Source: JAISFI01 sp031553775
Lineage (GTDB): Bacteria > Bacteroidota > Bacteroidia > Bacteroidales > Azobacteroidaceae
Direction: 5' to 3'
Assembly: GCA_031553775.1 (NCBI GenBank)
Contig: JAVBLA010000018.1
Coordinates: 1-64,000 of the forward strand
DNA length: 64,000 nt
Shown here: positions 25,488 through 33,375 of the stretch, piece by piece
Position numbering within the stretch: the stretch's first letter is position 1
Layout of the letters: every line of letters begins with the position of its first letter
Notes under the pieces: model-generated
Told to the model about the DNA's origin: nothing
The model's database searches: none
The model's input: only the letters and a program-made list of their open reading frames with translations
Translations under genes and position numbers: made by a program

Positions 25488-27266
25488 TCAGAATCCCAGA
25501 TTCATATCTTTCGGATATTTTACAGAATATTTTATCCGGAAGGTTTTAGATTCTCCCGGCTGCATTTTAAACTCCCAGGTAAGTGTACCGACAATATCGT
25601 TTACATGGGCATTATCTGTTTCCAGTAGCTTTACCACAATATTTTTCTCTGTAGAAATGGGGTACTGGTCTTTCAGTATCATATCGATGGGAATATTTTT
25701 ATTATTCTTTACCGTTAGCTGGTAAGCAAATTGCTGCTCCTTGTCGTTACCTAAAAACTTAGTGGAAGTAAAATCCTGAAGTTTTTCCCGTTTCACTACC
25801 ACCCGTTTATCGTTGCCGAGTGTCAGGTGCAGAACATCCCGGGTAGTATTCGGATCAATAGCCGATTTTCCGGCATAAGTTCCGGCATAAGTAATATTAG
25901 CTTCTCCCGGTAACAGGTTATACTGTGCCCAATCTTTGATCCCGGCTATCAGATATGTGGTTTTATCCAGTTTGGGAGCACAATAATACTCAAAAGTAGC
26001 AGGTAAATCCAATGTCCGCAAAGTTACAGACTGCTCGCTGCCTGTAGTCAGCAGGTTATATGGCAGATCAACTTTGTAAGTCAGATCCGTCTCCGTTTCC
26101 GATTCTGTAATAAAACTATTTTTAAGGGTGATCATTACCACGCCGGCGGCTGCTCTTGCACCATAAATAGCAGTTGCAGAAGCGTCTTTCAACACATCGA
26201 CCCTTTCAATCATTTTCGGATCGATGGACTGCATTTCTGCCTGAGAAATGACCTGCCCGTTCAACACATAAAGAGGTTCATTGCTTTCGCTTACAGGAGC
26301 AGCGGCTCCCCGGATATTTACTTTAGAATCCTTGTAAGATATGGTATTCTGTGTAGCAAGTTCATGGTTAACAACCACTTCACTCAATTCATCTGCATAC
26401 ACATTCCTGATAGGAGATAGAAACCATGTTTCAAATACCGGCGCCGTTTTTCCGTTTGCCGGAGTAGCTGTAGACAAAGTAAGTGATACTTTATTCCAAT
26501 CCAGTCCGGTAGTCTGCATAAACCTGGCTTTACAGGTCATTTTGACAGGTTTATCGGAAGAACTTGCATACAAATCATAATACGGCACCCAATAAGCAGA
26601 AGGAGTATAATAAGAAATTTCCAGATCGTAAGATGCCGAAAGCGGAGCTACTAATTTGAGTCTTAATTTACCGGATATTTTATTGTTTTTTCCCGATTCC
26701 TGTACCAATTGAGCTGTCAGCACGGCAATTCGCTCTTTGTTTCTGGCGATTGTTTCTTCGCTTGCAGCTTTTTCTGTTTCCAATTCCAGTGATTTGGCTT
26801 TATAATAATCCATCATTTTCATTAATTCGGCCACTGTAACTCCATTTTGCTGTCCACCGATCGATTTATTATCCTGAAGCAACGTCCGTAATTCCTTGTT
26901 GGTAGCCAGAAAGGTTTCTAACCGTTTGATATCCTTATTGTAGTAATCGATGGAATCCTGTAACTTTTTTCCGGAATTTACAGATTTTTTCTGAGAAAGA
27001 TAATCTTTAAAAAACTCCGAACCCATAACGGATACACCTCCGGAACAAGTAATTTGCAAGCTATTGACATCAATGGATGCACTCAATCCTTCAACAACCA
27101 ATTCATTATTTCCCGAAACCAGTTCAGGTTTGGCTGTATGTACTAACTCCGCCCCTATCCGAAAGATAGTAGCCGACTGAATTTTACCCGTAACCGTTTT
27201 TTCTTCCTGAGCATAAATAATCGAAGTGCTCAGTACAATGACTAAAAAAAGACAAATGTTTTTCAT
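25488..27266 (-). CDS. DUF4139 (MuiA-like) protein with a SusC-like plug segment
   Basis: Exported protein of 592 residues: signal peptide (1-20, ending IIYAQ), an N-terminal DUF4140-like domain (about 22-90), a coiled coil (about 100-195) and a C-terminal DUF4139 beta domain (from about 205). Within the DUF4139 region, residues about 320-383 read 'PLYVLNGQVISQAEMQSIDP' followed by 'IERVDVLKDASATAIYGARA', a TonB-dependent receptor plug motif as in SusC proteins. No receptor barrel follows. The function of DUF4139 proteins is unknown. The ATG at 27266 is chosen because it gives the signal peptide; menG ends 14 bases upstream. Confidence 0.85.
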   Translation of the reverse strand: MKNICLFLVIVLSTSIIYAQEEKTVTGKIQSATIFRIGAELVHTAKPELVSGNNELVVEGLSASIDVNSLQITCSGGVSVMGSEFFKDYLSQKKSVNSGKKLQDSIDYYNKDIKRLETFLATNKELRTLLQDNKSIGGQQNGVTVAELMKMMDYYKAKSLELETEKAASEETIARNKERIAVLTAQLVQESGKNNKISGKLRLKLVAPLSASYDLEISYYTPSAYWVPYYDLYASSSDKPVKMTCKARFMQTTGLDWNKVSLTLSTATPANGKTAPVFETWFLSPIRNVYADELSEVVVNHELATQNTISYKDSKVNIRGAAAPVSESNEPLYVLNGQVISQAEMQSIDPKMIERVDVLKDASATAIYGARAAAGVVMITLKNSFITESETETDLTYKVDLPYNLLTTGSEQSVTLRTLDLPATFEYYCAPKLDKTTYLIAGIKDWAQYNLLPGEANITYAGTYAGKSAIDPNTTRDVLHLTLGNDKRVVVKREKLQDFTSTKFLGNDKEQQFAYQLTVKNNKNIPIDMILKDQYPISTEKNIVVKLLETDNAHVNDIVGTLTWEFKMQPGESKTFRIKYSVKYPKDMNLGF

Positions 27267-27280
27267 TTCTGCTGATTTAT

Positions 27281-28018
27281 TTATTTTACTCCCAGATACA
27301 TTGAACAAATTCCGAAAGTATATCCGGAACAGGTAGCATCACGGAATCCGTTTTTTTTCAGAATATTCACCATTTCCTTTCCCTGTGGAAAAACAGAGAT
27401 CGACAGGGGAAGATAGTGATAAGCCGTTTTATTTTTAGAAATTATTCTCCCGATACAGGGAATAACTATTTTAGAATAAATCGTATACAATTGTTTCATC
27501 GGAAATTTCTCAGGGGAAGATAATTCCAGAATCATCAACTTTCCTCCGGGTTTCAATACGCGGTGGATCTCCCGGAGACCTTTATCGAGATCTTCAAAAT
27601 TACGGATGCCATAAGCAACCATAGCCGCATCGAAGGCATTGTCTTCCATATCCAGAGACATACAATCCTGCTTCTCGAATACAATTTGACCCGATAAACC
27701 GGCTTTGGCAACTTTTTGCCGGCCAATTTCCATCATTCCTTCTGAGATATCGATAGCCGTAATTTTGTCAGGTTGCAAACGTTGGCAGGTTTCTATCGCC
27801 AAATCGCCCGTGCCTGTGGCAATATCGAGGATTTTCCGCGGAAAAATATCTTTCAGGGCCAAAATACCTTTCTTTCTCCAGGATTTATCGATTCCCAGGG
27901 AAAGTGTATGGTTGAGCGTATCGTAGTTGCCGGCAATCTCGTCGAACATTCGCTCTACCTGTTGTGTTTTGTTTTCCCCTGTGTTGTAGGGGAGGATTTT
28001 TTCGGCTTTGTAGGTCAT
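27281..28018 (-). CDS. menG: Demethylmenaquinone methyltransferase
   Basis: SAM-dependent C-methyltransferase for the last step of menaquinone synthesis (UbiE/MenG family). 'IAGNYDTLNHTLSLGIDKSW', the SAM loop 'ILDIATGTGDLAIE', 'NAFDAAMVAYGIRNFEDLDK' and 'RVLKPGGKLMILELSSP' are family signatures. From the ATG at 28018 the protein has 245 residues, the usual length; an upstream start at 28054 adds 12 unsupported residues. The DUF4139 gene follows 14 bases after its stop, so the two are probably co-transcribed. Repeat copy B lies upstream. Confidence 0.95.
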   Translation of the reverse strand: MTYKAEKILPYNTGENKTQQVERMFDEIAGNYDTLNHTLSLGIDKSWRKKGILALKDIFPRKILDIATGTGDLAIETCQRLQPDKITAIDISEGMMEIGRQKVAKAGLSGQIVFEKQDCMSLDMEDNAFDAAMVAYGIRNFEDLDKGLREIHRVLKPGGKLMILELSSPEKFPMKQLYTIYSKIVIPCIGRIISKNKTAYHYLPLSISVFPQGKEMVNILKKNGFRDATCSGYTFGICSMYLGVK

Positions 28019-28059
28019 GGGGTGGTATTCTGTTTTAGTGATAAAAAGAAGCAAAAATC

Positions 28060-28096
28060 AAGGCTTTCGCCTTGGGGGTATTCCTTTTTTTGCTAA
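28060..28096 (-). repeat. Possible decayed fragment of the structured repeat
   Basis: AAGGC-TTTC-GCCTT (28060-28073) is a small perfect hairpin with a GAAA loop on the minus strand, followed by GGGGG and a TTCCTTTTTTTGC run. These parts resemble hairpins 1, 2 and 4 of the repeat, but the fragment is too short to be sure. Confidence 0.35.
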
Positions 28097-28106
28097 AAAC
28101 ATTTCT

Positions 28107-28323
28107 GTATCTTTTTTTGCTGCGCCAAAAAAAGGTACCAAAAAAAGGCGCTGCGTTGAAAAGAACTCGTTCGCTCGCTGTGCTCTCTCCCTCAGACAGC
28201 TTTTCAACAATAAGGTATTATCCCCCCTGCCCCCCAACGGGGGGATTACGGGCTTTCGCCCGGTGAAATTGTCAGAGATTATTGATATTTGCAGAGATGA
28301 AACGCGATAAACATTCAAAACAT
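28107..28323 (-). repeat. Structured intergenic repeat, copy B
   Basis: Nearly identical to copy A but on the minus strand. Both copies share the end segment ATGTTTT-R-AATGTTTATCG and continue through all four hairpins: 28249-28262, 28230-28244, 28155-28163 with 28200-28208, and 28107-28138. The second hairpin has grown by one pair to CCCCCC/GGGGGG. It lies in the same direction as menG and 89 bases before its start. Confidence 0.9.
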
Positions 28324-28370
28324 GACTATATTAACTCGCAGAATACCTTCAATTATAGATAATTGGAATG

Positions 28371-28395
28371 TCACCGGACAAAGTCCGGTAATTTC
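28371..28395 (+). repeat. Partial repeat copy, first hairpin only
   Basis: TCACCGGAC-AAA-GTCCGGTAATTTC corresponds to the first hairpin region of copies A and B. The stem GGAC/GTCC differs from GGGC/GCCC on both arms, a compensatory change. Confidence 0.6.
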
Positions 28396-28435
28396 AACTG
28401 GCCTCAGATCGACTTTCCTATCAAGAAGATACCCA

Positions 28436-28598
28436 CCCCGGGCAAAGCCCGGTAATCCCCCTTAAATAAGGGGGCTGGGGGTTCTTTTCCTTGTTGTCAA
28501 AACGCTGCCTGAAGTGAAAGAGCGCAGCGATTGAGCAAGTTCGTTTTGACGAAGCGCCTTTTTTTGGTACCTTTTTTTGGCGCAGCAAAAAAAGATAC
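28436..28598 (+). repeat. Structured intergenic repeat, copy C (diverged)
   Basis: Copy C has only moderate base identity to A and B but keeps all four hairpins: CCGGGC/GCCCGG (28438-28452), CCCCCTTA/TAAGGGGG (28457-28474), GTCAAAACG/CGTTTTGAC (28496-28504 with 28542-28550) and GTACC-T7/A7-GATAC around GGCGCAGC (28567-28598). The last hairpin ends seven bases from the purC stop, the same placement that copy A has at aroE. Confidence 0.88.
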
Positions 28599-28605
28599 AA
28601 AATCA

Positions 28606-29547
28606 TCACTGTAAATAAGAAAGAATATTCTTCTCAATCCGAAAAGCAACATCAGAAGCCTCCGCCTTTACAAACTTCTCTCCTACAATATTTTCATAAA
28701 GCTCTATATAGCGCTCTGAAACACTTTCGCAATAAATTTCCGTCATTTCCGGAACCTGTTGTCCGTCCTTTCCCTGAAATCCATTCTCCATCAACCATTT
28801 ACGAACGAATTCTTTGGAGAGTTGTTTTTGTTCTTCTCCGTTTTCAAAGCGTTCCTGATAGCCGTCGGCGTAGAAATAACGGGAAGAATCGGGTGTATGG
28901 ATTTCATCGATCAGATAGATCACTCCGTCTTTTTTCCCGAATTCATATTTGGTATCCACCAGGATCAATCCCTTTTGAGCTGCCATTTCGGTTCCGCGGC
29001 GGAATAGATCATAGGTATATTTTTCCAATTGTTCGTACTCTTCCTTAGAGACAAGTCCCTGAGCAATAATTTCTTCTCTGGAAATATTTTCATCATGGCC
29101 CTCATCTGCTTTGGTAGTAGGAGTAATGATCGGATGAGGAAATTTCTGGTTTTCTTTCATTCCATCCGGAAGAGGAATTCCACAGATTGTTCTTGCTCCG
29201 GCTTTATATTCTCTCCATGCACTACCGGTAAGATAACCACGTACTACCATTTCCACCTTGTAAGGTTCGCATCTCAGTCCAACCGTTACCATCGGATCGG
29301 GAGTCGCCAGTTTCCAGTTGGGAACGATATCCCGCGTAGCATCCAGGAATCGGGAAGCAATCTGGTTGAGCACCTGCCCTTTATAGGGTATTCCCTGCGG
29401 AAGCACCACATCGAAAGCGGAGATTCTGTCGGTAGCGATCATTACCAATAATTCATCATTAATGGTATAGACATCACGGACCTTGCCATGGTACACCTTG
29501 GTTTGTCCGGGAAAATTGAAATCTGTTCTGACTAATGTATTCTTCAT
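28606..29547 (-). CDS. purC: Phosphoribosylaminoimidazole-succinocarboxamide synthase
   Basis: SAICAR synthetase of purine synthesis, joining aspartate to CAIR with ATP. 'KVYHGKVRDVYTI', 'IATDRISAFDVVLPQGIPYKG' and 'LVDTKYEFGK...YLIDEIHTPDSSRY' are the conserved nucleotide and substrate segments. At 313 residues it is the longer form common in Bacteroidetes and eukaryote-like enzymes, not the 237-residue E. coli form. It follows aspS by 18 bases and is probably read from the aspS promoter. Copy C of the repeat sits just after its stop. Confidence 0.96.
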   Translation of the reverse strand: MKNTLVRTDFNFPGQTKVYHGKVRDVYTINDELLVMIATDRISAFDVVLPQGIPYKGQVLNQIASRFLDATRDIVPNWKLATPDPMVTVGLRCEPYKVEMVVRGYLTGSAWREYKAGARTICGIPLPDGMKENQKFPHPIITPTTKADEGHDENISREEIIAQGLVSKEEYEQLEKYTYDLFRRGTEMAAQKGLILVDTKYEFGKKDGVIYLIDEIHTPDSSRYFYADGYQERFENGEEQKQLSKEFVRKWLMENGFQGKDGQQVPEMTEIYCESVSERYIELYENIVGEKFVKAEASDVAFRIEKNILSYLQ

Positions 29548-29565
29548 ATGACAAAAAGAGTCGTC

Positions 29566-31320
29566 TTATTTATTTTTTATATCGACAATTAAATTCAGTT
29601 CATCCAACTGCTCTTGCTCAATAGTTGAAGGAGCATCGATCATGACATCCCGTCCCGAATTATTTTTTGGGAACGCAATACAGTCACGAATAGAGTCCAA
29701 TCCGGCAAAAAGAGAAACGAAGCGGTCCAGACCGAAAGCCAGTCCTCCGTGAGGCGGTGCCCCATATTTGAACGCATTCATCAGGAAGCCGAACTGAGCC
29801 TGGGCTTTTTCTTCCGTAAAACCCAGTACGCTGAACATCTTCTTTTGTAAGGCGCTATCGTGTATCCTGATAGAGCCGCCCCCGACTTCCACTCCATTGA
29901 TCACCATATCGTATGCATTTGCACGAACGGCACCGGGATCAGTATCCAGTAAAGCGATATCTTCCGGTTTCGGGCTGGTAAAAGGATGGTGTTTAGCAAA
30001 GAAACGGTTCAGTTCTTCATCTTTTTCCAGCAAGGGAAAATCTACCACCCAGAGACATTTATATACGTTTTTATCTCTCAAGCCCAGGCGGGAACCCATT
30101 TCAAGTCGTAATTCAGAGAGTTGTTTCTGGGTTTTCTCCGTTTCTCCGCAAAGGATAAGCAACAGATCGCCCGGTTTAGCCTGGCAACGGTCGGCCCATT
30201 GTTTCAGGTCGTCCTGGGCATAGAATTTATCTACAGATGATTTGAAAGTTCCATCGGCTTCACAACGCACATATACTAAGCCTTTGGCTCCTATCTGCGG
30301 ACGTTTTACGAAATCGGTCAATTCGTCCAATTGTTTACGGGTATAGAAAGCACAACCTTCTGCAGAAATAGCGGCCACATATTCGGCACTGTCAAAAACA
30401 ACGAAATCTTTACCAGCGGTCAGGTCCTTGATTTCCGTAAAGGGCATATCGAAACGGGTATCCGGTTTATCGGAGCCATACAATTTCATGGCCTCTGCAT
30501 AAGACATCCGCGGAAAATCGGGAATTTCAATTCCTTTGATGGTTTTGAAAAGGTGTTTGGTCAGTCCTTCGAACATAGCCAATACGTCTTCCTGTTGTAC
30601 AAACGACATTTCACAGTCAATCTGTGTAAATTCCGGCTGCCGGTCGGCACGCAGGTCTTCATCCCGGAAACATTTCACAATCTGGAAATACTTATCGAAT
30701 CCGGAAACCATCAACAATTGTTTGAAAAGTTGGGGTGACTGGGGCAATGCATAGAATTCGCCTGGATTCATCCGGGAAGGCACTACAAAATCCCGGGCTC
30801 CTTCGGGAGTAGAACCGATCAATACCGGTGTTTCTACTTCTAAGAATCCTCTTTCATCTAAAAAACGACGAGTTTCAAAGGCCATTTTATGACGCAATTC
30901 CAGGTTTTTACGCACAGCGTTCCGGCGCAAATCCAGGTAGCGGTATTTCATGCGGATATCATCTCCTCCGTCAGTATCCTCTTCGATCGTGAAAGGAGGC
31001 GTTTCCGAAGCATTCAGTACATTCAATCCGGAAACAATAATTTCAATATCTCCCGTAGGAATATTTTTATTTTTATTGGAACGTTCTTGTACAACTCCGG
31101 TAACCTGAATCACCCATTCCCGCCCGATTTTTCCGGCCTGCTCACACAAAGCAGCATTCACTTCCTGGTTAAAAACTAATTGCGTGATACCATAACGATC
31201 GCGGATATCGAGGAATATCATTCCTCCCATTTTACGGTTTTTCTGTACCCAACCAGCCAGTGTGACGGTTTCATTCAAATTACTCAGGCGAAGCTCTCCG
31301 CATGTTTTAGTCCTATACAT
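29566..31320 (-). CDS. aspS: Aspartate-tRNA ligase
   Basis: Class II synthetase that charges tRNA-Asp. Domains: N-terminal OB-fold anticodon-binding domain (about 1-110), catalytic core with motif 1 ('FLEVETPVLIGSTPEGARDF'), motif 2 ('FRDEDLRADRQPEFTQID') and motif 3 ('GGLAFGLDRFVSLFAG'), and the bacterial GAD insert (about 285-420). Length 584 is usual. The start lies only 30 bases after the stop of the WecA-like gene, but a promoter-like sequence overlaps that stop, so it need not depend on the glycan cluster. Confidence 0.97.
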   Translation of the reverse strand: MYRTKTCGELRLSNLNETVTLAGWVQKNRKMGGMIFLDIRDRYGITQLVFNQEVNAALCEQAGKIGREWVIQVTGVVQERSNKNKNIPTGDIEIIVSGLNVLNASETPPFTIEEDTDGGDDIRMKYRYLDLRRNAVRKNLELRHKMAFETRRFLDERGFLEVETPVLIGSTPEGARDFVVPSRMNPGEFYALPQSPQLFKQLLMVSGFDKYFQIVKCFRDEDLRADRQPEFTQIDCEMSFVQQEDVLAMFEGLTKHLFKTIKGIEIPDFPRMSYAEAMKLYGSDKPDTRFDMPFTEIKDLTAGKDFVVFDSAEYVAAISAEGCAFYTRKQLDELTDFVKRPQIGAKGLVYVRCEADGTFKSSVDKFYAQDDLKQWADRCQAKPGDLLLILCGETEKTQKQLSELRLEMGSRLGLRDKNVYKCLWVVDFPLLEKDEELNRFFAKHHPFTSPKPEDIALLDTDPGAVRANAYDMVINGVEVGGGSIRIHDSALQKKMFSVLGFTEEKAQAQFGFLMNAFKYGAPPHGGLAFGLDRFVSLFAGLDSIRDCIAFPKNNSGRDVMIDAPSTIEQEQLDELNLIVDIKNK

Positions 31321-31350
31321 AAATCTTGATTCTATGAAATTAAATATGGG

Positions 31351-32457
31351 TTACAAATGTACTTGATTTTCGTTATTTTGCAATATTTTTTTCCGGGCAA
31401 ACCAACGCCAGTGCAAAAAGAGCAAAAGCAGCTCCAGGCAGGCACAAAACAACATGGTATATAACAATGAGCGTAATGCTCCCGTATCCTGAACAAAATA
31501 AGCAAAGGCAATAATGGCTATATTTGCCAGTACCAGTAATGCGACAGTCCATTTTTGAGACAGGCCAATATCCAATAAACGGTGATGGGTATGTCGTTTA
31601 TCCGCTTTGAAAGGAGATTGTTTATTCAGTACCCGGATAGTAAATACGGATAACATATCAAATATGGGAACTGCTATGATAGATAGGGCAATAGTATGAG
31701 GCATCAGGATATCCAAAATCACCGATTGATTAAAGAAAAGGAGTTTAATCTCACCTAATTGCATAAATCTAAGGCAGATACAAGCAAAAAAAGTCCCTAT
31801 AAACATGGAGCCTCCGTTACCCATAAATATTCGTGCCGGGTTCCAGTTGTAAATCAGAAATCCGATCAAAGCTCCTGCTACGGCAGCACATAATAAGACC
31901 CAGAGGTATTGTCCGGCAGACAGGAACATAAATCCAAATAAACCGGCCCCCAACAAGGACAAGGAACCCAACAAACCATCGATTCCATCTATCATGTTAT
32001 AGGCATTGATACAAGCCAGGATAAACAAGGTAGTAAGTATGCAACTGCCCCAATACGGTAGTTCGTACAAGCCGAATATACCGAAAAGTGACGGCATCCT
32101 CACATCGGTAAAGTATATGATAAATGCGGCGCAAATCAATTCGTACATAAGCCGGCGTTTCGCGTCGACCGGCTCCATATCGTCTTTCAGACCAATAAAA
32201 AACAAGAGGATAGAAATAGAAAAAAGGGTATCAGGCCGGGGAAAAACCGCAAAATTACTGAACGCAAAATAAGAGAACATGGAGGCCATAAAAACCCCTA
32301 CACCTCCGAGGTTGGAAATTCTTGCCGTATGTATTTTCCGGGAGTCGGGAATATCGTACAAGTCTTTTTTTCTTGAAAACCGGATAATCCTTTGTATGGA
32401 ATATACCGATATCATCAAACTGGCGAGAAATGCCAGCATAATCTGATCCCTATGCAT
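31351..32457 (-). CDS. WecA/MraY-family glycosyl-1-phosphate transferase
   Basis: Polytopic membrane enzyme (about 10-11 helices, 368 residues) that transfers a sugar-1-phosphate from a UDP-sugar to undecaprenyl phosphate and so starts lipid-linked glycan synthesis. 'INAYNMIDGIDGLLG' carries the catalytic Asp residues, 'MGNGGSMFIG' the nucleotide loop and 'DKRHTHHRLLDIGLS' the His motif of WecA-type enzymes. It is the last gene of the right cluster and overlaps the end of the WecG-like gene by 8 bases. Sugar (GlcNAc, GalNAc or other) is not decided by sequence. Confidence 0.88.
   Translation of the reverse strand: MHRDQIMLAFLASLMISVYSIQRIIRFSRKKDLYDIPDSRKIHTARISNLGGVGVFMASMFSYFAFSNFAVFPRPDTLFSISILLFFIGLKDDMEPVDAKRRLMYELICAAFIIYFTDVRMPSLFGIFGLYELPYWGSCILTTLFILACINAYNMIDGIDGLLGSLSLLGAGLFGFMFLSAGQYLWVLLCAAVAGALIGFLIYNWNPARIFMGNGGSMFIGTFFACICLRFMQLGEIKLLFFNQSVILDILMPHTIALSIIAVPIFDMLSVFTIRVLNKQSPFKADKRHTHHRLLDIGLSQKWTVALLVLANIAIIAFAYFVQDTGALRSLLYTMLFCACLELLLLFLHWRWFARKKILQNNENQVHL
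31354..31384 (-). promoter_or_regulatory. Promoter candidate of aspS-purC
   Basis: On the minus strand ATTG (31384-31381), 19 bases, TACATTTG (31361-31354). The -33 element lies within the last codons of the WecA-like gene. It would give the essential aspS its own transcription start about 27 bases before its start codon. Confidence 0.55.
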
Positions 32458-33199
32458 GCTTGTTCTTCTTTTTCAATTGATATTCTCTGCGAAGGATGCC
32501 TGGCGTGGTCCGCACAATCAGCCAACAGCGCCCGAGTTGTTTTTTCGGCTCGCTCAATATTCTGTACAGCCACTCCAATTTGAGCCTGATCATCCATTGA
32601 GGAGCACGTTTATGTCCGGATAATCCCGACATGAATTTAAATGCAGCGCCCACCCCGACCAAAACGCCCTGATGAATCATCGGGAGCAGATTATGCATGA
32701 AGATTTCCTGTTTGGGCATTCCCAATGAAACCCAGATGATATCCGGATTTTCTTCATTGATCTGAGTGGCAATTTTTTCGTAATCAAAACCTTCTACGGG
32801 ACGAAAAGGGAGGGATACGAAAGACATATCCGCAATACGATCATCTGATTCCGATAAATGCTCCCTTAAAGGTTTGAGGATAGCATTCGATGTTCCCAGA
32901 AACATCATGGTATATTTTTTCTTCCCAATCACATCGCGGAATAATTCCGTTCCGGAGTATTGTTTCCGGTCAATCCCATAAATCCAACGAAGATACATGG
33001 GAACCCAACCACTATCGCAGGTACAGAAAAGCGCCTGATCCAGCACTTCATGCAACAAGCGGTAATTCTGCGACATAGCCAGGGTTACTCCATCCGCCAC
33101 ACAAACATAGCCCTTCTTTCCATCTTCAATCAATTGATCGATGGCATCGAGCACTGTCTGCTTATCGAATTCGTATTTTATGCCAAAATATTTTTCCAC
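32450..33199 (-). CDS. WecG/TagA/CpsF-family glycosyltransferase
   Basis: GT26 enzyme that adds the second sugar, often ManNAcA or ManNAc, to the lipid carrier. 'VSLGMPKQEIFMHNLL', 'GVGAAFKFMSGLSGHKRAPQ' and 'LEWLYRILSEPKKQLGR' are the family signatures. I start at the GTG at 33199 (product MEKYFGIKYEFDK, 249 residues); a TTG at 33229 is possible but overlaps a TATCTTTG box. Its neighbour is the WecA-like gene, so the two probably make the first disaccharide on the lipid. Confidence 0.85.
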   Translation of the reverse strand: MEKYFGIKYEFDKQTVLDAIDQLIEDGKKGYVCVADGVTLAMSQNYRLLHEVLDQALFCTCDSGWVPMYLRWIYGIDRKQYSGTELFRDVIGKKKYTMMFLGTSNAILKPLREHLSESDDRIADMSFVSLPFRPVEGFDYEKIATQINEENPDIIWVSLGMPKQEIFMHNLLPMIHQGVLVGVGAAFKFMSGLSGHKRAPQWMIRLKLEWLYRILSEPKKQLGRCWLIVRTTPGILRREYQLKKKNKHA

Positions 33200-33375
33200 C
33201 TGGCGACTAATGTTTACTTGAGAAGACAAAGATAGTTAATATCTGTTGAAATGTAGAACGAACAGGAGAGAAAAAAGTTTTTAGAATTAAGAGTTAGGAT
33301 TCTTTGAATCCCTGAATTATAATCATCATTTAAAAGCCCCTATAGAATTAAAGAGAGCTACTCTTCCAGCTCCCG

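Noticed and set aside
28230..28244. C-run/G-run hairpin as a simple intrinsic terminator
   Set aside because: It is not followed by a T tract and occurs as one part of a larger conserved four-hairpin repeat.
28017..28318. ORFs on both strands in the menG-purC gap
   Set aside because: They lie within repeat copy B and differ from those in copies A and C only as the repeat DNA does; no coding constraint is visible.
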